64,000 bases of DNA from Flagellimonas lutimaris (GTDB lineage: Bacteria; Bacteroidota; Bacteroidia; Flavobacteriales; Flavobacteriaceae). The notes under the pieces were generated by a model. It did no database searches. It was not told the origin of the DNA and saw nothing but the letters and a program-made list of their open reading frames with translations. The stretch is from NCBI RefSeq assembly GCF_003581615.1, contig NZ_QXFH01000072.1:124001-188000 (forward strand), read 5' to 3'. The translations under genes were made by a program, and so were the position numbers. Shown here in pieces: positions 9,099-17,644 of this stretch (positions are counted from its first letter, which is position 1; each line of letters opens with the position of its first letter).

Positions 9099-9539
9099 TT
9101 ACCCTCTGCCGCGCCGTTTTCGGAATTGTTGAATCATTTGTCTTTTGAAATCTTCTTCGGCCTTGACCAATAATAGTACTTTTTTGGCTGGAATTACCGT
9201 TTTTAATTTTGATAAAAAATCACGTTCCGCTTTTTGTTTTTCAAATTGGAGTGTAAGAAGATTGTCCAAAAGCTTTTCGGATTCGTTCATGGAAAGTTCT
9301 TGAACCCTTGAAATGTTGGCGTGCAGCTCCATGCGTTCCTTTCTGCGCATATTCTCCAAGGTTTTTTCGTGTTCGTTGTAAATGGGCCAGAATTGTTGGG
9401 CTTCTTCACTAGTTAAACCTACCCGTTCCGTGATAAAGGCAACCTTAAGCGATTTGATGCGCTCTCTTCCCGGACCTTGTGCGTGCATCAAAAAGGTTCC
9501 GAACAAAAGGAAACATAGTATAAGTACTCTCTTATTCAT
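9099..9539 (-). CDS. Spy/CpxP-like periplasmic protein, last gene of the ECF sigma operon
   Basis: About 146 residues from the ATG at 9539 (MNKRVLILCFLLFGTFLMHA signal peptide); an upstream in-frame start at 9551 would give 150. The mature part is a highly charged helical protein with TSEEAQQFWPIYNEHEKTL, NESEKLLDNLLTLQFEKQKAE and a very basic end QQFRKRRGRG. This resembles periplasmic Spy/CpxP-type proteins and the small proteins often called sensor of ECF-type sigma factor in flavobacteria. Its start overlaps the stop of the preceding gene by 8 bases, so the two are translationally linked. A role in sensing envelope stress or misfolded protein is inferred from the operon. Confidence 0.75.
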   Translation of the reverse strand: MNKRVLILCFLLFGTFLMHAQGPGRERIKSLKVAFITERVGLTSEEAQQFWPIYNEHEKTLENMRRKERMELHANISRVQELSMNESEKLLDNLLTLQFEKQKAERDFLSKLKTVIPAKKVLLLVKAEEDFKRQMIQQFRKRRGRG

Positions 9540-10065
9540 AATCGGTGTCATCTAAATTTAATTCTTTAATGTCTTCGACATTTTCATCCAAATACTCCAT
9601 AATGATGTCGTCTTCAAAATCATCACCCAAAATATTGGTTAACTCCATTTCCTCCAAAGAAACTACTTCAGCTATTTCATAAGAAGTCATCTCAAAATCG
9701 GTATTTTCCAAATAGGACTCTATCTCGGCGTTCGCCAAATCATCAAAAGTGATGGATTCGGAGGTTGAATTCCAGGTAAAGCTGAAAATCAATATAAAAA
9801 TAGCGGCTACGGCGGCAACACCATAATAGAAATTCCGATTGGGTTTAAATTGAATGACCTTGGTTTCTTTTGCAACGGTTTTGGAAAGTACAGTTGGTGT
9901 TACTTCATCAAAATAGCCATCCGGAACTGCAAAACCATCACTTTTTGGAATCAAGGATGTTGCTTCTCCCGCTTCTTCTTTTTTGATTCTGTCCATAAGA
10001 CGGTCATTGAAGTTATCGAAGTAACCTTCCGGGGTATTGAAACTGTTTTTTTTGTCCTTTTTCAT
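9532..10065 (-). CDS. Probable single-pass anti-sigma factor
   Basis: A 177-residue protein: cytoplasmic N-terminal region of about 80 residues with two copies of a PxGYF(D) motif (NTPEGYFDNF, AVPDGYFDEV), one membrane span (FYYGVAAVAAIFILIFSFTW), then a very acidic periplasmic domain (IMEYLDENVEDIKELNLDDTDYE). Its position directly after an ECF sigma gene and this topology fit an anti-sigma factor, although no zinc-binding ZAS motif (HxxxCxxC) is present. The paired PxGYF motifs are common in flavobacterial proteins in this genetic position. The partner would be the sigma factor at 10099-10641. Confidence 0.7.
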   Translation of the reverse strand: MKKDKKNSFNTPEGYFDNFNDRLMDRIKKEEAGEATSLIPKSDGFAVPDGYFDEVTPTVLSKTVAKETKVIQFKPNRNFYYGVAAVAAIFILIFSFTWNSTSESITFDDLANAEIESYLENTDFEMTSYEIAEVVSLEEMELTNILGDDFEDDIIMEYLDENVEDIKELNLDDTDYE

Positions 10066-10098
10066 CTTGTTATTATGACTGCTATTTTCGCCAAAGGT

Positions 10099-10641
10099 TT
10101 AATTCTCTTTAAGATACGCTTCTATTTTTTTAACGGCCAAATGGTAGGAGGTCTTTAAAGCTCCTACAGAGGTGTCCAATGCTTCGGAAATGTCCTTGTA
10201 TTTCATTTCCTGAAAATACTTCATGGTGAACACCAATTTTTGTTTATCTGGAAGCGTGGCCAAGGCCTTCTGTAATTTAAGTTGAATCTCGTCTCCTTCA
10301 AAATATACATCTGCCTGAAGATTTTCTATCATTCTATCTTTCAGTTCTTGGTCGCTGACCCCCATTTTTTTTGATTTCTGTTTTAGGAACGTCAACGACT
10401 CGTTGGTGGCAATTCGGTACATCCAGGAATAGAGCTTACTGTCACCTTTAAACTTTTCGATATTCCTGTAGACCTTGATGAATGTGTTTTGAAGCACATC
10501 GTCTGTATCATCGTGATTGAGGACAATCCTCCGAATATGCCAATACAAGCGTTCTTTGTAAGTGTTCACTAACACCTCAAAGGCCTTTGAACGGCTTTCT
10601 TCTTGTTTCAGTTCCTGGACTAAGGTTTCCTCAGCAATCAA
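10099..10641 (-). CDS. ECF-family RNA polymerase sigma factor
   Basis: A 180-residue sigma-70 ECF protein. Region 2 (KERLYWHIRRIVLNHDDTDD, VLQNTFIKVYRNI, YSWMYRIATNES) binds the -10-type element and core polymerase. Region 4 (LPDKQKLVFTMKYFQEMKY, then SVGALKTSYHLAVKKIEAYL) is a helix-turn-helix for the upstream element. The first possible start is a TTG at 10641; upstream is a stop with no ATG between, so translation must begin at TTG or inside the protein. It heads an operon with the probable anti-sigma factor (33 bases downstream) and the Spy-like protein, which suggests an envelope-stress circuit. Confidence 0.92.
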   Translation of the reverse strand: MIAEETLVQELKQEESRSKAFEVLVNTYKERLYWHIRRIVLNHDDTDDVLQNTFIKVYRNIEKFKGDSKLYSWMYRIATNESLTFLKQKSKKMGVSDQELKDRMIENLQADVYFEGDEIQLKLQKALATLPDKQKLVFTMKYFQEMKYKDISEALDTSVGALKTSYHLAVKKIEAYLKEN

Positions 10642-10740
10642 TTTACTTGTTGTTTGATGCTTTGACTAAGGTAAGGGGAAAAGGTTTAATTTATTAATAA
10701 GCAATAGGTTTAAAGGTAAAAGGTAAAGGAGGGAACTTTT

Positions 10741-10764
10741 ATTCTGAATGTTGTGAAGAATCTT
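10741..10764. repeat. Degenerate copy of the intergenic repeat
   Basis: ATTCTGAATGTTGTGAAGAATCTT keeps the ATTCTGA...GAAGAATC frame of the repeat clustered at 5994-6232, but the central GAGCGNAGTC core is lost. It sits in the gap between the sigma factor and the ABC exporter. Confidence 0.35.
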
Positions 10765-10842
10765 GCTTACTAGGATTTAGGAGCGGATAACTTGGAAACA
10801 ACAAACCCCATAATCTAATTATCCAATTGTCCAACAATCTTT

Positions 10843-12669
10843 TTACGAAGTAAAAGACTGCATCTCCACTAGTTTTTTGTAACCCTTGGCGGACTTCATC
10901 AATTCTTCGTGTGTGCCTTGCTCTACAATTTCGCCTTTGCTCATCACAACAATGGCATCTGCGTTTTTGATGGTGGACAATCGATGCGCAATAACAATAG
11001 ATGTTCGGTTTTGCATCATTTTCTCTAAAGCATCTTGTACCAATCGCTCACTTTCAGTGTCCAAAGCGGAAGTAGCTTCGTCCAAAATCATGATGGGTGG
11101 GTTCTTAAGCACGGCCCTGGCTATGGACAATCTTTGTTTTTGACCACCACTTAGCTTATTTCCGCTATCACCGATGTTGGTGTCGTAACCGTGGGGCAAT
11201 TCCATGATAAAATCGTGTGCATTGGCTACTTTAGCTGCCTCGATGATTTCTTCCATTGTGGCATTTTCCTTGCCCAGTGCGATATTGTTTTTCACGGAAT
11301 CATTGAAGAGAATAGAGTCTTGTGTCACTAACCCCATAAGGCCGCGTAGCGACTTTTTGGTTATGTTTTTGATGTTGGTGCCATCAATCAAAATTCCACC
11401 TTTGTTGACATCGTAAAAGCGGGTCACCAAATTGGCCACCGTGCTTTTACCACTGCCGGATTGACCTACCAAGGCTATTGTTTTGCCTTTATCAACCTTT
11501 AAGTTGAAGCCTTTTAGGACATAATCGTCTTCATATTTAAAGCCAACTTCTTTCAGTTCTATACCAGCGGTAAAATCAGTTTTATCATGCGCCCCTTCAA
11601 TATCAGTAATGGGGTTTTCGGATTCGAGTATCTCCAATACACGTTCTGCTGCCGAATTTCCTTTTTTAACGGCATATGAGGCCTTGCTAATGGCTTTGGC
11701 GGGTGTCAAAATATTGAATGCCAATCCCATATAGGAAATAAAAGAGGCGGCATCAAGAGTTCCTTCCAATAATACCATTCGTCCTCCGAACCATAGTAGC
11801 ACCCCAAAAACAACAATTCCAAGGAATTCACTGGTTGGGGATGATAGGTTTTGACGGTTCAACAAGGAATTGGAGAAATGGAAGAAACGCGTTGTTGAAT
11901 GCTTGAAGGTTTGATAGAACCTGGATTCCGAATTAAAAGCTTTGATGACACGGAGTCCGCCCAAGGTTTCTTCCACAATGGAAAGAAACTCTCCCTGTTC
12001 TTTTTGGACTCGGTCCGATTTCTTTTTTAATGATTTTCCAATTCGCGAAATAATCATCCCTGCAATGGGGATAAAAATGAACACAAAAATGGTCAGCTTA
12101 ACACTGATGATGAACATTACAATAATCGTGAACAGAATGGTCAATGGTTCGCGCACAATCAGCTCCAAAATGGAGAGAAACGAGTGCTGAATTTCCAGAA
12201 CATCAGAGGTTATCCTGGCAATAACGTCACCTTTTTTCTTTTCGGAAAAATAGGAGATGGGCAGGTCTACGATTTTCCGGTACATTTTGTTACGAATATC
12301 CTTGAGCACACCATTGCGCAAAAAGGTAATGAAGTACATCGCCAAATAATTAAAGATATTTTTGAAGAGGAACAAAAATAGTATCAGACCCACTGCCAAC
12401 AATAGCCCCTTCATGGGGTCATCCCCAGAATATTGCGTTACTTGGTAGTTCATGTAGTCCATGAAATAATCCTTCAATTTACCGATACCTTCATAGGTTG
12501 GCGGCTCGTTGATTTGCTTGGTTTTGTCAAAGAGCACGTTTAGCATTGGAATGAGTGCAGCGTAGGACAGTGCACTGAACAATGCATAAAGGATATTGAA
12601 GAAAATATTAAGAATACCGTATTTGCGGTAAGGTGCCGCAAACCGTAGAATCTTTTTAAAGTAGTTCAT
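10843..12669 (-). CDS. MsbA-like ABC exporter (half-transporter)
   Basis: A 608-residue fused permease-ATPase. Residues 1-330 hold six membrane spans of a type IV ABC exporter; residues about 360-600 are the nucleotide-binding domain with Walker A ALVGQSGSGKSTVAN, Q-loop GLVTQDSILF, signature LSGGQKQRLSIARAV, Walker B PPIMILDEATSALD and the switch His in IVIAHRLSTI. It acts as a homodimer in the inner membrane. Similarity of layout to MsbA and the operon with a phosphohexomutase and a polyprenyl-phosphate-type glycosyltransferase suggest lipid A or glycolipid flipping, but drug export cannot be excluded. It starts 4 bases after the mutase stop. Confidence 0.9.
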   Translation of the reverse strand: MNYFKKILRFAAPYRKYGILNIFFNILYALFSALSYAALIPMLNVLFDKTKQINEPPTYEGIGKLKDYFMDYMNYQVTQYSGDDPMKGLLLAVGLILFLFLFKNIFNYLAMYFITFLRNGVLKDIRNKMYRKIVDLPISYFSEKKKGDVIARITSDVLEIQHSFLSILELIVREPLTILFTIIVMFIISVKLTIFVFIFIPIAGMIISRIGKSLKKKSDRVQKEQGEFLSIVEETLGGLRVIKAFNSESRFYQTFKHSTTRFFHFSNSLLNRQNLSSPTSEFLGIVVFGVLLWFGGRMVLLEGTLDAASFISYMGLAFNILTPAKAISKASYAVKKGNSAAERVLEILESENPITDIEGAHDKTDFTAGIELKEVGFKYEDDYVLKGFNLKVDKGKTIALVGQSGSGKSTVANLVTRFYDVNKGGILIDGTNIKNITKKSLRGLMGLVTQDSILFNDSVKNNIALGKENATMEEIIEAAKVANAHDFIMELPHGYDTNIGDSGNKLSGGQKQRLSIARAVLKNPPIMILDEATSALDTESERLVQDALEKMMQNRTSIVIAHRLSTIKNADAIVVMSKGEIVEQGTHEELMKSAKGYKKLVEMQSFTS

Positions 12670-12673
12670 TCAC

Positions 12674-14380
12674 TTATAAATTCAGCTCAGAAAGGATACC
12701 TTCTATTTTGGTTTCCAACTGCGAATTTACGGATTTATAATCCTCTGCCTTGTCCAATTTTGCATTTGTGCTGATGTAGAACTTTACTTTGGGTTCTGTT
12801 CCACTTGGTCGAGCTGCAATTCGAGTACCATCTTCCGTTTCGTAAATCAATACATTTGACTTTGGTAAGTGAAGGGTAAACTCTTCCCCTGTCTGTACAT
12901 TTTTAACAATTGAGGTGTTGTAGTCCTCAATGTAGAGCAATTTTGAGCCTTGTACGGTGTCCACAGGATTTTCCTTGAAATCCTTCAACATTTGTTTTAT
13001 CTCTTCTGCACCAGTCATTCCTTTTTTGGTAATGGAAATCAATTTTTCCTTGTAGAAACCAAACTCCACGTAGGCATCTATTAAATCTTTATAGAAAGAA
13101 CTGCCGTTGGCTTTAGCATTGGCTGCAATCTCACAGGCCAATAGGGTGGAGGTTACAGCATCTTTATCGCGGACAAAATCACCGACCATATAACCAAAAC
13201 TTTCTTCACCTCCGCCAATAAACTGAGAGCTTGGGAAGTCCTTGATCATTTTACCGATCCATTTAAAACCCGTCAACGCGGTTTTGAACTCCACACCGTA
13301 GGATTTGGCCATTTGTTCCATCATTGGGGTAGAGACAATGGTCGATGCGATAAACTCGTTGCCTTTAAATCCTTTTTTCTTGTATTGGTCCAAAAGGAAT
13401 TTGGTCATCAAAACCATGGTTTGGTTTCCGTTGAGCAATTCCATTTTACCATCCAGGTTACGCACGGCAATACCCAAACGGTCACTATCAGGGTCTGTAC
13501 CGACCACCATATCGGCCCCAATTTCTTCAGCTTTTTTAATTGCTATGGACAAAGCTTCAGGCTCTTCTGGATTGGGTGATTCCACAGTAGGGAAGTCTCC
13601 GTCGGGTTTTGCTTGTTCTTCTATTATGGTGACATTGTTGTAACCGGCACGCTTCAAAACTTCAGGAATAGCAGTGATGGATGTTCCGTGTAACGAAGTG
13701 AAAACAATTTTAAAATCATCTTTCCCTTCGGCATCAAAACTTCCATTCTTCACTGATGCTTCAAAAAAGGCTTCGTCCATCTCTTCATCAATTAGGTGAA
13801 TGAGATTATCATCCTTATCAAATTTGATATCCTCAAAAGAAAGCGCATTAATTTCAGCTATAATTTCTCCGTCTTGTGGAGGTACAATCTGACCACCATC
13901 GGCCCAATATACTTTGTATCCATTGTATTCTGGTGGGTTGTGGGAGGCAGTCAACACAATTCCTGCATGGCAACCCAAATACTTTACGGCAAAGGAAAGC
14001 TCTGGGGTTGTTCTCAAATCAGAAAAGAGGTGTACTCGAATCCCGTTGGCGGAGAAAACATCGGCCACAGTTTTGGCCAAGGATTTTGAATTATGCCTGC
14101 AATCGTAAGCAATCACCACTTGAAGATCATTGTCAGTGTAACTCTTTTTCAGGTAATTGCTGAGGCCTTGGGTATTTTTTCCCAAGGTGTATTTGTTGAT
14201 TCTATTGGTGCCAACACCCATTATACCGCGCATTCCACCAGTACCAAACTCTAAATTTTTATAAAAACGCTCCTTGAGTTCCTCAGAGTCGTTTTCCATA
14301 AGATGTTTGATTTCCTTCTTGGTGTCTTCGTCAAAAAAATCGGTCAACCACGTTTTCGCCGTATCGGTAATGGAATCCAT
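12674..14380 (-). CDS. Phosphoglucomutase/phosphomannomutase
   Basis: A 568-residue alpha-D-phosphohexomutase, the long PgcA/PGM2-type form, which interconverts hexose 1- and 6-phosphates. Four signature segments are intact: phosphoserine loop TASHNPPEYNGYK near 145, Mg loop GTDPDSDR near 300, sugar-binding loop GGGEESFG near 385 and phosphate-binding ARPSGTEPKVKFY near 520. It lies in a minus-strand run with the glycosyltransferase upstream (58 bases) and the ABC exporter downstream (4 bases), so supply of sugar nucleotides for envelope glycans is a likely role besides central metabolism. Confidence 0.93.
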   Translation of the reverse strand: MDSITDTAKTWLTDFFDEDTKKEIKHLMENDSEELKERFYKNLEFGTGGMRGIMGVGTNRINKYTLGKNTQGLSNYLKKSYTDNDLQVVIAYDCRHNSKSLAKTVADVFSANGIRVHLFSDLRTTPELSFAVKYLGCHAGIVLTASHNPPEYNGYKVYWADGGQIVPPQDGEIIAEINALSFEDIKFDKDDNLIHLIDEEMDEAFFEASVKNGSFDAEGKDDFKIVFTSLHGTSITAIPEVLKRAGYNNVTIIEEQAKPDGDFPTVESPNPEEPEALSIAIKKAEEIGADMVVGTDPDSDRLGIAVRNLDGKMELLNGNQTMVLMTKFLLDQYKKKGFKGNEFIASTIVSTPMMEQMAKSYGVEFKTALTGFKWIGKMIKDFPSSQFIGGGEESFGYMVGDFVRDKDAVTSTLLACEIAANAKANGSSFYKDLIDAYVEFGFYKEKLISITKKGMTGAEEIKQMLKDFKENPVDTVQGSKLLYIEDYNTSIVKNVQTGEEFTLHLPKSNVLIYETEDGTRIAARPSGTEPKVKFYISTNAKLDKAEDYKSVNSQLETKIEGILSELNL

Positions 14381-14438
14381 AGTGTTTATAGTTGTTTAGA
14401 TGTTTAAAAATACAAAGTTTGTAGGGTTTGAGAATGGC

Positions 14439-15386
14439 CTAAAGGTTAATTTTATCCGAGATATTGTATCGGGTGTCGTTTTTTCGGGACCGCACCATAA
14501 TTTCTCCGATGAAACCTGCTAAAAATAATTGGGTACCAATGATCATTGCCGTCAATGCAATATAGAATTGGGGTTTTTGTGTAATAAGGCGCCCCGTGGG
14601 ATTAATGAAGAGCTTGTCAATCCCCAAATAAAGGGAAAAGCCAAATCCTACAATGAACATGAGTACGCCCCATGCCCCAAAAAGGTGCATTGGTCTTCGG
14701 CCAAACTTGGAAACGAACCAAATGGTGATTAAATCCAAGAAACCGTTGATAAATCGCTCTGCCCCGAATTTTGTAGAGCCATATTTTCTGGCTTGGTGCT
14801 GCACCACTTTTTCAGAAATATCGGAAAATCCGGCATTTTTGGCCAAAACGGGTATGTATCGGTGCATTTCCCCAGACACCTCGATGGTTTTCACCACTTT
14901 TTGGTTGAAAGCTTTGAGGCCACAATTGAAATCGTGCAGTTTTACACCAGAAGTCTTTCGTGCAGCCCAATTGAACAGTTTGGAGGGGATATTTTTGGTG
15001 ATAACGGAATCGTACCGTTTCTTTTTCCAACCCGATACCACATGATGGCCTTCTTGGACAATCATCTGGTACATCTCTGGGATTTCCTCTGGATTGTCCT
15101 GAAGATCGGCATCCATAGTAATGACAACTTTGCCTTCAGCAGCTTTAAAACCAGCGTGCAGCGCTTGGGATTTACCAAAGTTTTTCAAGAACCGAATGCC
15201 TTTTACATTGGCATTGGCTTTGGAAAGCTCGGAGATGGTTTCCCACGACCTGTCGGTACTACCATCATCTATAAAGATAATCTCATAAGAAAAATGATTG
15301 GATTGCATTACCTGTACAATCCAATCATGTAGTTCTTTAAGCGATTCTTGCTCGTTAAGTAAAGGAATTACAATGGAAATCTGCAT
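14439..15386 (-). CDS. Family 2 glycosyltransferase, DPM1/GtrB-like, membrane-anchored
   Basis: A 315-residue GT-A enzyme: VIPLLNEQESLKEL at the start, IDDGSTDRSWE, DXD-region MDADLQDNPEEIP near 95, and two C-terminal membrane spans (LFGAWGVLMFIVGFGFSLYL; FYIALTAMIIGTQLFLAGFI) followed by MVRSRKND. This is the layout of polyprenyl-phosphate glycosyltransferases (DPM1, GtrB, ArnC-type), which move a sugar from a nucleotide donor to undecaprenyl phosphate on the inner face of the membrane. It is preceded by the DUF4199 gene (42 bases) and followed by the mutase. Donor sugar is unknown. Confidence 0.9.
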   Translation of the reverse strand: MQISIVIPLLNEQESLKELHDWIVQVMQSNHFSYEIIFIDDGSTDRSWETISELSKANANVKGIRFLKNFGKSQALHAGFKAAEGKVVITMDADLQDNPEEIPEMYQMIVQEGHHVVSGWKKKRYDSVITKNIPSKLFNWAARKTSGVKLHDFNCGLKAFNQKVVKTIEVSGEMHRYIPVLAKNAGFSDISEKVVQHQARKYGSTKFGAERFINGFLDLITIWFVSKFGRRPMHLFGAWGVLMFIVGFGFSLYLGIDKLFINPTGRLITQKPQFYIALTAMIIGTQLFLAGFIGEIMVRSRKNDTRYNISDKINL

Positions 15387-15428
15387 TGTTTGATTCTGGA
15401 ATTCCTTTCAAAAGTAGTATTTTTTGTT

Positions 15429-15950
15429 TTAGTATTCCGCTTTGGACTTTTTCAATATTAGGCCGGAAATAAGACCTAAGATCAAACCGAGCACACAGTT
15501 CATGATCAAAAGAACGGGATATTGGATCCAAGCAAAGCTTTTCTGCATTTCCACACCTTGTTCCCATTGCTCCTCGGTCATGTTAGGGTTTTGTGCCATA
15601 GCCTTTGGCTTCGCAATTTCCATGGCCTTGTCCATAAAGTCAGGTTCAATAAAGTTGGTCAGCACAAATTGATATACCAAAGAAATTATTGCTCCCACCA
15701 AGGCGACACCAACGGCCACTTTTAGAGCTTCGGCAATGGTTAAATAGCCACCATTCGCCTTTTTAAAAGCGTTGATTGCTAAAAAAATAATTGCCGCCAA
15801 GATCACGATAGAGATCACGATTACTGCCGTACTTGTCTCATAGTGCATTTTCTGGGTGTAGAGCATAACGCCGAACACCAAAGAAATCAGCCCCATTAAA
15901 AGGCCATAGTTCAGTGCAAATTTTCCAGTTTTTGGTTGTTGTTCATCCAT
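15429..15950 (-). CDS. DUF4199 integral membrane protein
   Basis: A 173-residue protein with four predicted membrane spans (YGLLMGLISLVFGVMLYT; AVIVISIVILAAIIFLAI; AEALKVAVGVALVGAIISLV; VLLIMNCVLGLILGLISG), and between spans 3 and 4 a soluble loop with MAQNPNMTEEQWEQGVEMQ. It matches the DUF4199 family, widespread in Bacteroidota and of unknown function. It is the first gene of a probable operon with the GT2 glycosyltransferase, the phosphohexomutase and the MsbA-like exporter, which points to a role at the inner membrane in envelope building, though this is context only. Confidence 0.85.
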   Translation of the reverse strand: MDEQQPKTGKFALNYGLLMGLISLVFGVMLYTQKMHYETSTAVIVISIVILAAIIFLAINAFKKANGGYLTIAEALKVAVGVALVGAIISLVYQFVLTNFIEPDFMDKAMEIAKPKAMAQNPNMTEEQWEQGVEMQKSFAWIQYPVLLIMNCVLGLILGLISGLILKKSKAEY

Positions 15951-16045
15951 GATTTTTAAAATTAGTGTTGCTTATAGAAGGTTAGTGATAGATTACTTAC
16001 TTTTGTTACATATAAATTTAACTTTATTTTTTTAGTGATTTTAAG

Positions 16046-16075
16046 TTGGAGGTGTCAAAGAAATCATTAAATTTG
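16046..16075 (+). promoter_or_regulatory. Bacteroidota promoter of rpmE2
   Basis: TTG (16046-16048), 19 bases, then TAAATTTG (16068-16075). Transcription should start near 16082, leaving a leader of about 30 bases before the L31 ATG at 16111. Confidence 0.75.
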
Positions 16076-16110
16076 CACCCTGAAAATTCTGAGATTAAGC
16101 ATTTAAGACG

Positions 16111-16380
16111 ATGAGAAAAGATATACACCCAGAAAACTATAGATTGGTTGCTTTTAAAGACATGTCCAACGAAGATGTGTTTATTACAAAGTCCACTGCT
16201 GAAGCGAAAGAGACCATCACTGTTGATGGTGTTGAATATCCTTTGGTAAAATTGGAAATTTCAAGAACTTCTCACCCTTACTACACAGGTAAGACTAAAT
16301 TGGTTGATACCGCTGGTAGAATTGATAAGTTCAAGAACAAGTACAAAAAATTCAAGAAAGAAGAGAAGGAGACCGAGTAG
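16111..16380 (+). CDS. rpmE2: Ribosomal protein L31, type B (zinc-independent)
   Basis: An 89-residue L31 protein: MRKDIHPENYRLVAFKDMS at the start, SRTSHPYYTGKTKLVDTAGR in the centre (the conserved SHPFYTG-type signature) and a Lys/Glu-rich tail. There is no Cys at all, so the CxxC zinc ribbon of L31 type A is missing; this is the type B or C-minus form. It is part of the large ribosomal subunit near the 5S region. It is flanked by a strong promoter and a strong terminator, so it is a single-gene unit. Confidence 0.96.
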   Translation: MRKDIHPENYRLVAFKDMSNEDVFITKSTAEAKETITVDGVEYPLVKLEISRTSHPYYTGKTKLVDTAGRIDKFKNKYKKFKKEEKETE

Positions 16381-16406
16381 GTCATACTTTTCAACGAAAT
16401 ATATAG

Positions 16407-16437
16407 ACGCTCTCGATGGTATTCGAGGGCGTTTTTT
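16407..16437 (+). terminator. Rho-independent terminator after rpmE2
   Basis: ACGCTCTCGA / TCGAGGGCGT forms a 10-base stem with one G-U pair and a 6-base loop, then TTTTTT and ATTTTT. It ends 27 bases before the next ATG, so it separates rpmE2 from the GlmU-like gene. Confidence 0.9.
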
Positions 16438-16463
16438 ATTTTTACAGTATTCAAAGCTGCGCT

Positions 16464-17642
16464 ATGAACTATATCCTTTCCGACGGTAATCACCGTGAAG
16501 ACCTTTTTCCTTTTACCTTCACACGTCCTGTATCTGAGATTCGTATAGGTATTATGACCATTAACGAGAAATGGGAAAAATGGTTAAATGCTCCGGTGAG
16601 TTTTCAAACCGAAGAGTACTTGTCCGAAAAGTTTTCGTTGACGGTTACTACTGAAAATACGGTTATCAATGGTAGTTATTTGCCAAATAAAGGCTTGGTG
16701 GAGGCCATTCAAAACTTGAAAAAGGGCGAAGCCTTGATGGATGGAGAAGATTACGTTGCGTATACCACGGATAACCCACATAGCAAATTTTCCAGTGAAG
16801 AATATGTAGCGGTTCATTTTAAAGGTGACTGTATTACAATCAAAAACACATGGGACATTTTTTCCAAAAATGCGGAAGCTCTTCAAGCCGATTTTGATGT
16901 ATTGACCCAAGGAAGAAAAAGCCAACCCATATCCGATACCAATAAAGTAAAGAATCCTGAAAATATTTTTATTGAGGAAGGGGCTTCTGTGGAGTTCTGT
17001 ATTTTGAATGCGTCCACAGGCCCAATCTATATTGGTAAAAATGCTTTGATGATGGAAGGTTGTATGGTTCGTGGTGGATTGGCACTTTGTGAGAACGCTA
17101 TTTTAAAAATGGGCGCTAAAATTTATGGTGCCGTAACCGCTGGGCCGGGCTGTAAATTAGGTGGAGAAGTTAATAATGCGGTTTTGTTCGCCAATTCCAA
17201 TAAGGGACACGATGGTTTCCTTGGAAACTCTGTGATAGGGGAATGGTGCAACATAGGGGCCGATACGAACACTTCCAACCTAAAAAATAATTACGCTCCC
17301 GTTCGCCTATGGAATTATCAAACCGAAGGTTTTGCCAAAACAGGTCTTCAATTTTGTGGATTGATGATGGGCGACCATAGTAAATGTGGTATCAATGTAA
17401 TGTTCAACACAGGAACCGTTATTGGGGTGAGTGCCAATATTTTTGGTAGTGGTTTCCCCCGAAATTTTATCCCTAGTTTTAGTTGGGGTGGGCCAACGGC
17501 AGGGTATACAACGTTTAGGACCAACAAAGCTTTTGAAGTGGCCGAGGCCATGATGAAACGCCGAAATATGGAGTTCAATGATACGGAAGCCAAAATTTTG
17601 GAACACGTTTTTGAGTTGACCCAAAAGTGGCGGAACTACTAA
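16464..17642 (+). CDS. GlmU-family putative sugar-1-phosphate nucleotidyltransferase
   Basis: A 392-residue protein of the Bacteroidota GlmU-like family (TIGR03991 type). The N-terminal half resembles a diverged nucleotidyltransferase domain (NYILSDGNHREDLFPFTFTR, PVSEIRIGIMTINEKWEKW), and from about 180 the protein is a left-handed beta-helix with hexapeptide periodicity (GPIYIGKNALMMEGCMVRGG, GEWCNIGADTNTSNLKNNY). The classic pyrophosphorylase G-x-G-T-R-M loop is not evident, so its activity is uncertain. I start at the ATG at 16464 because the conserved N-terminus begins there; the upstream extension runs through the L31 terminator. Confidence 0.85.
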   Translation: MNYILSDGNHREDLFPFTFTRPVSEIRIGIMTINEKWEKWLNAPVSFQTEEYLSEKFSLTVTTENTVINGSYLPNKGLVEAIQNLKKGEALMDGEDYVAYTTDNPHSKFSSEEYVAVHFKGDCITIKNTWDIFSKNAEALQADFDVLTQGRKSQPISDTNKVKNPENIFIEEGASVEFCILNASTGPIYIGKNALMMEGCMVRGGLALCENAILKMGAKIYGAVTAGPGCKLGGEVNNAVLFANSNKGHDGFLGNSVIGEWCNIGADTNTSNLKNNYAPVRLWNYQTEGFAKTGLQFCGLMMGDHSKCGINVMFNTGTVIGVSANIFGSGFPRNFIPSFSWGGPTAGYTTFRTNKAFEVAEAMMKRRNMEFNDTEAKILEHVFELTQKWRNY

Positions 17643-17644
17643 GT

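Noticed and set aside
14793..15332. Open frame of 179 codons on the plus strand
   Set aside because: Antisense shadow of the glycosyltransferase, with no start context and no recognisable motif.
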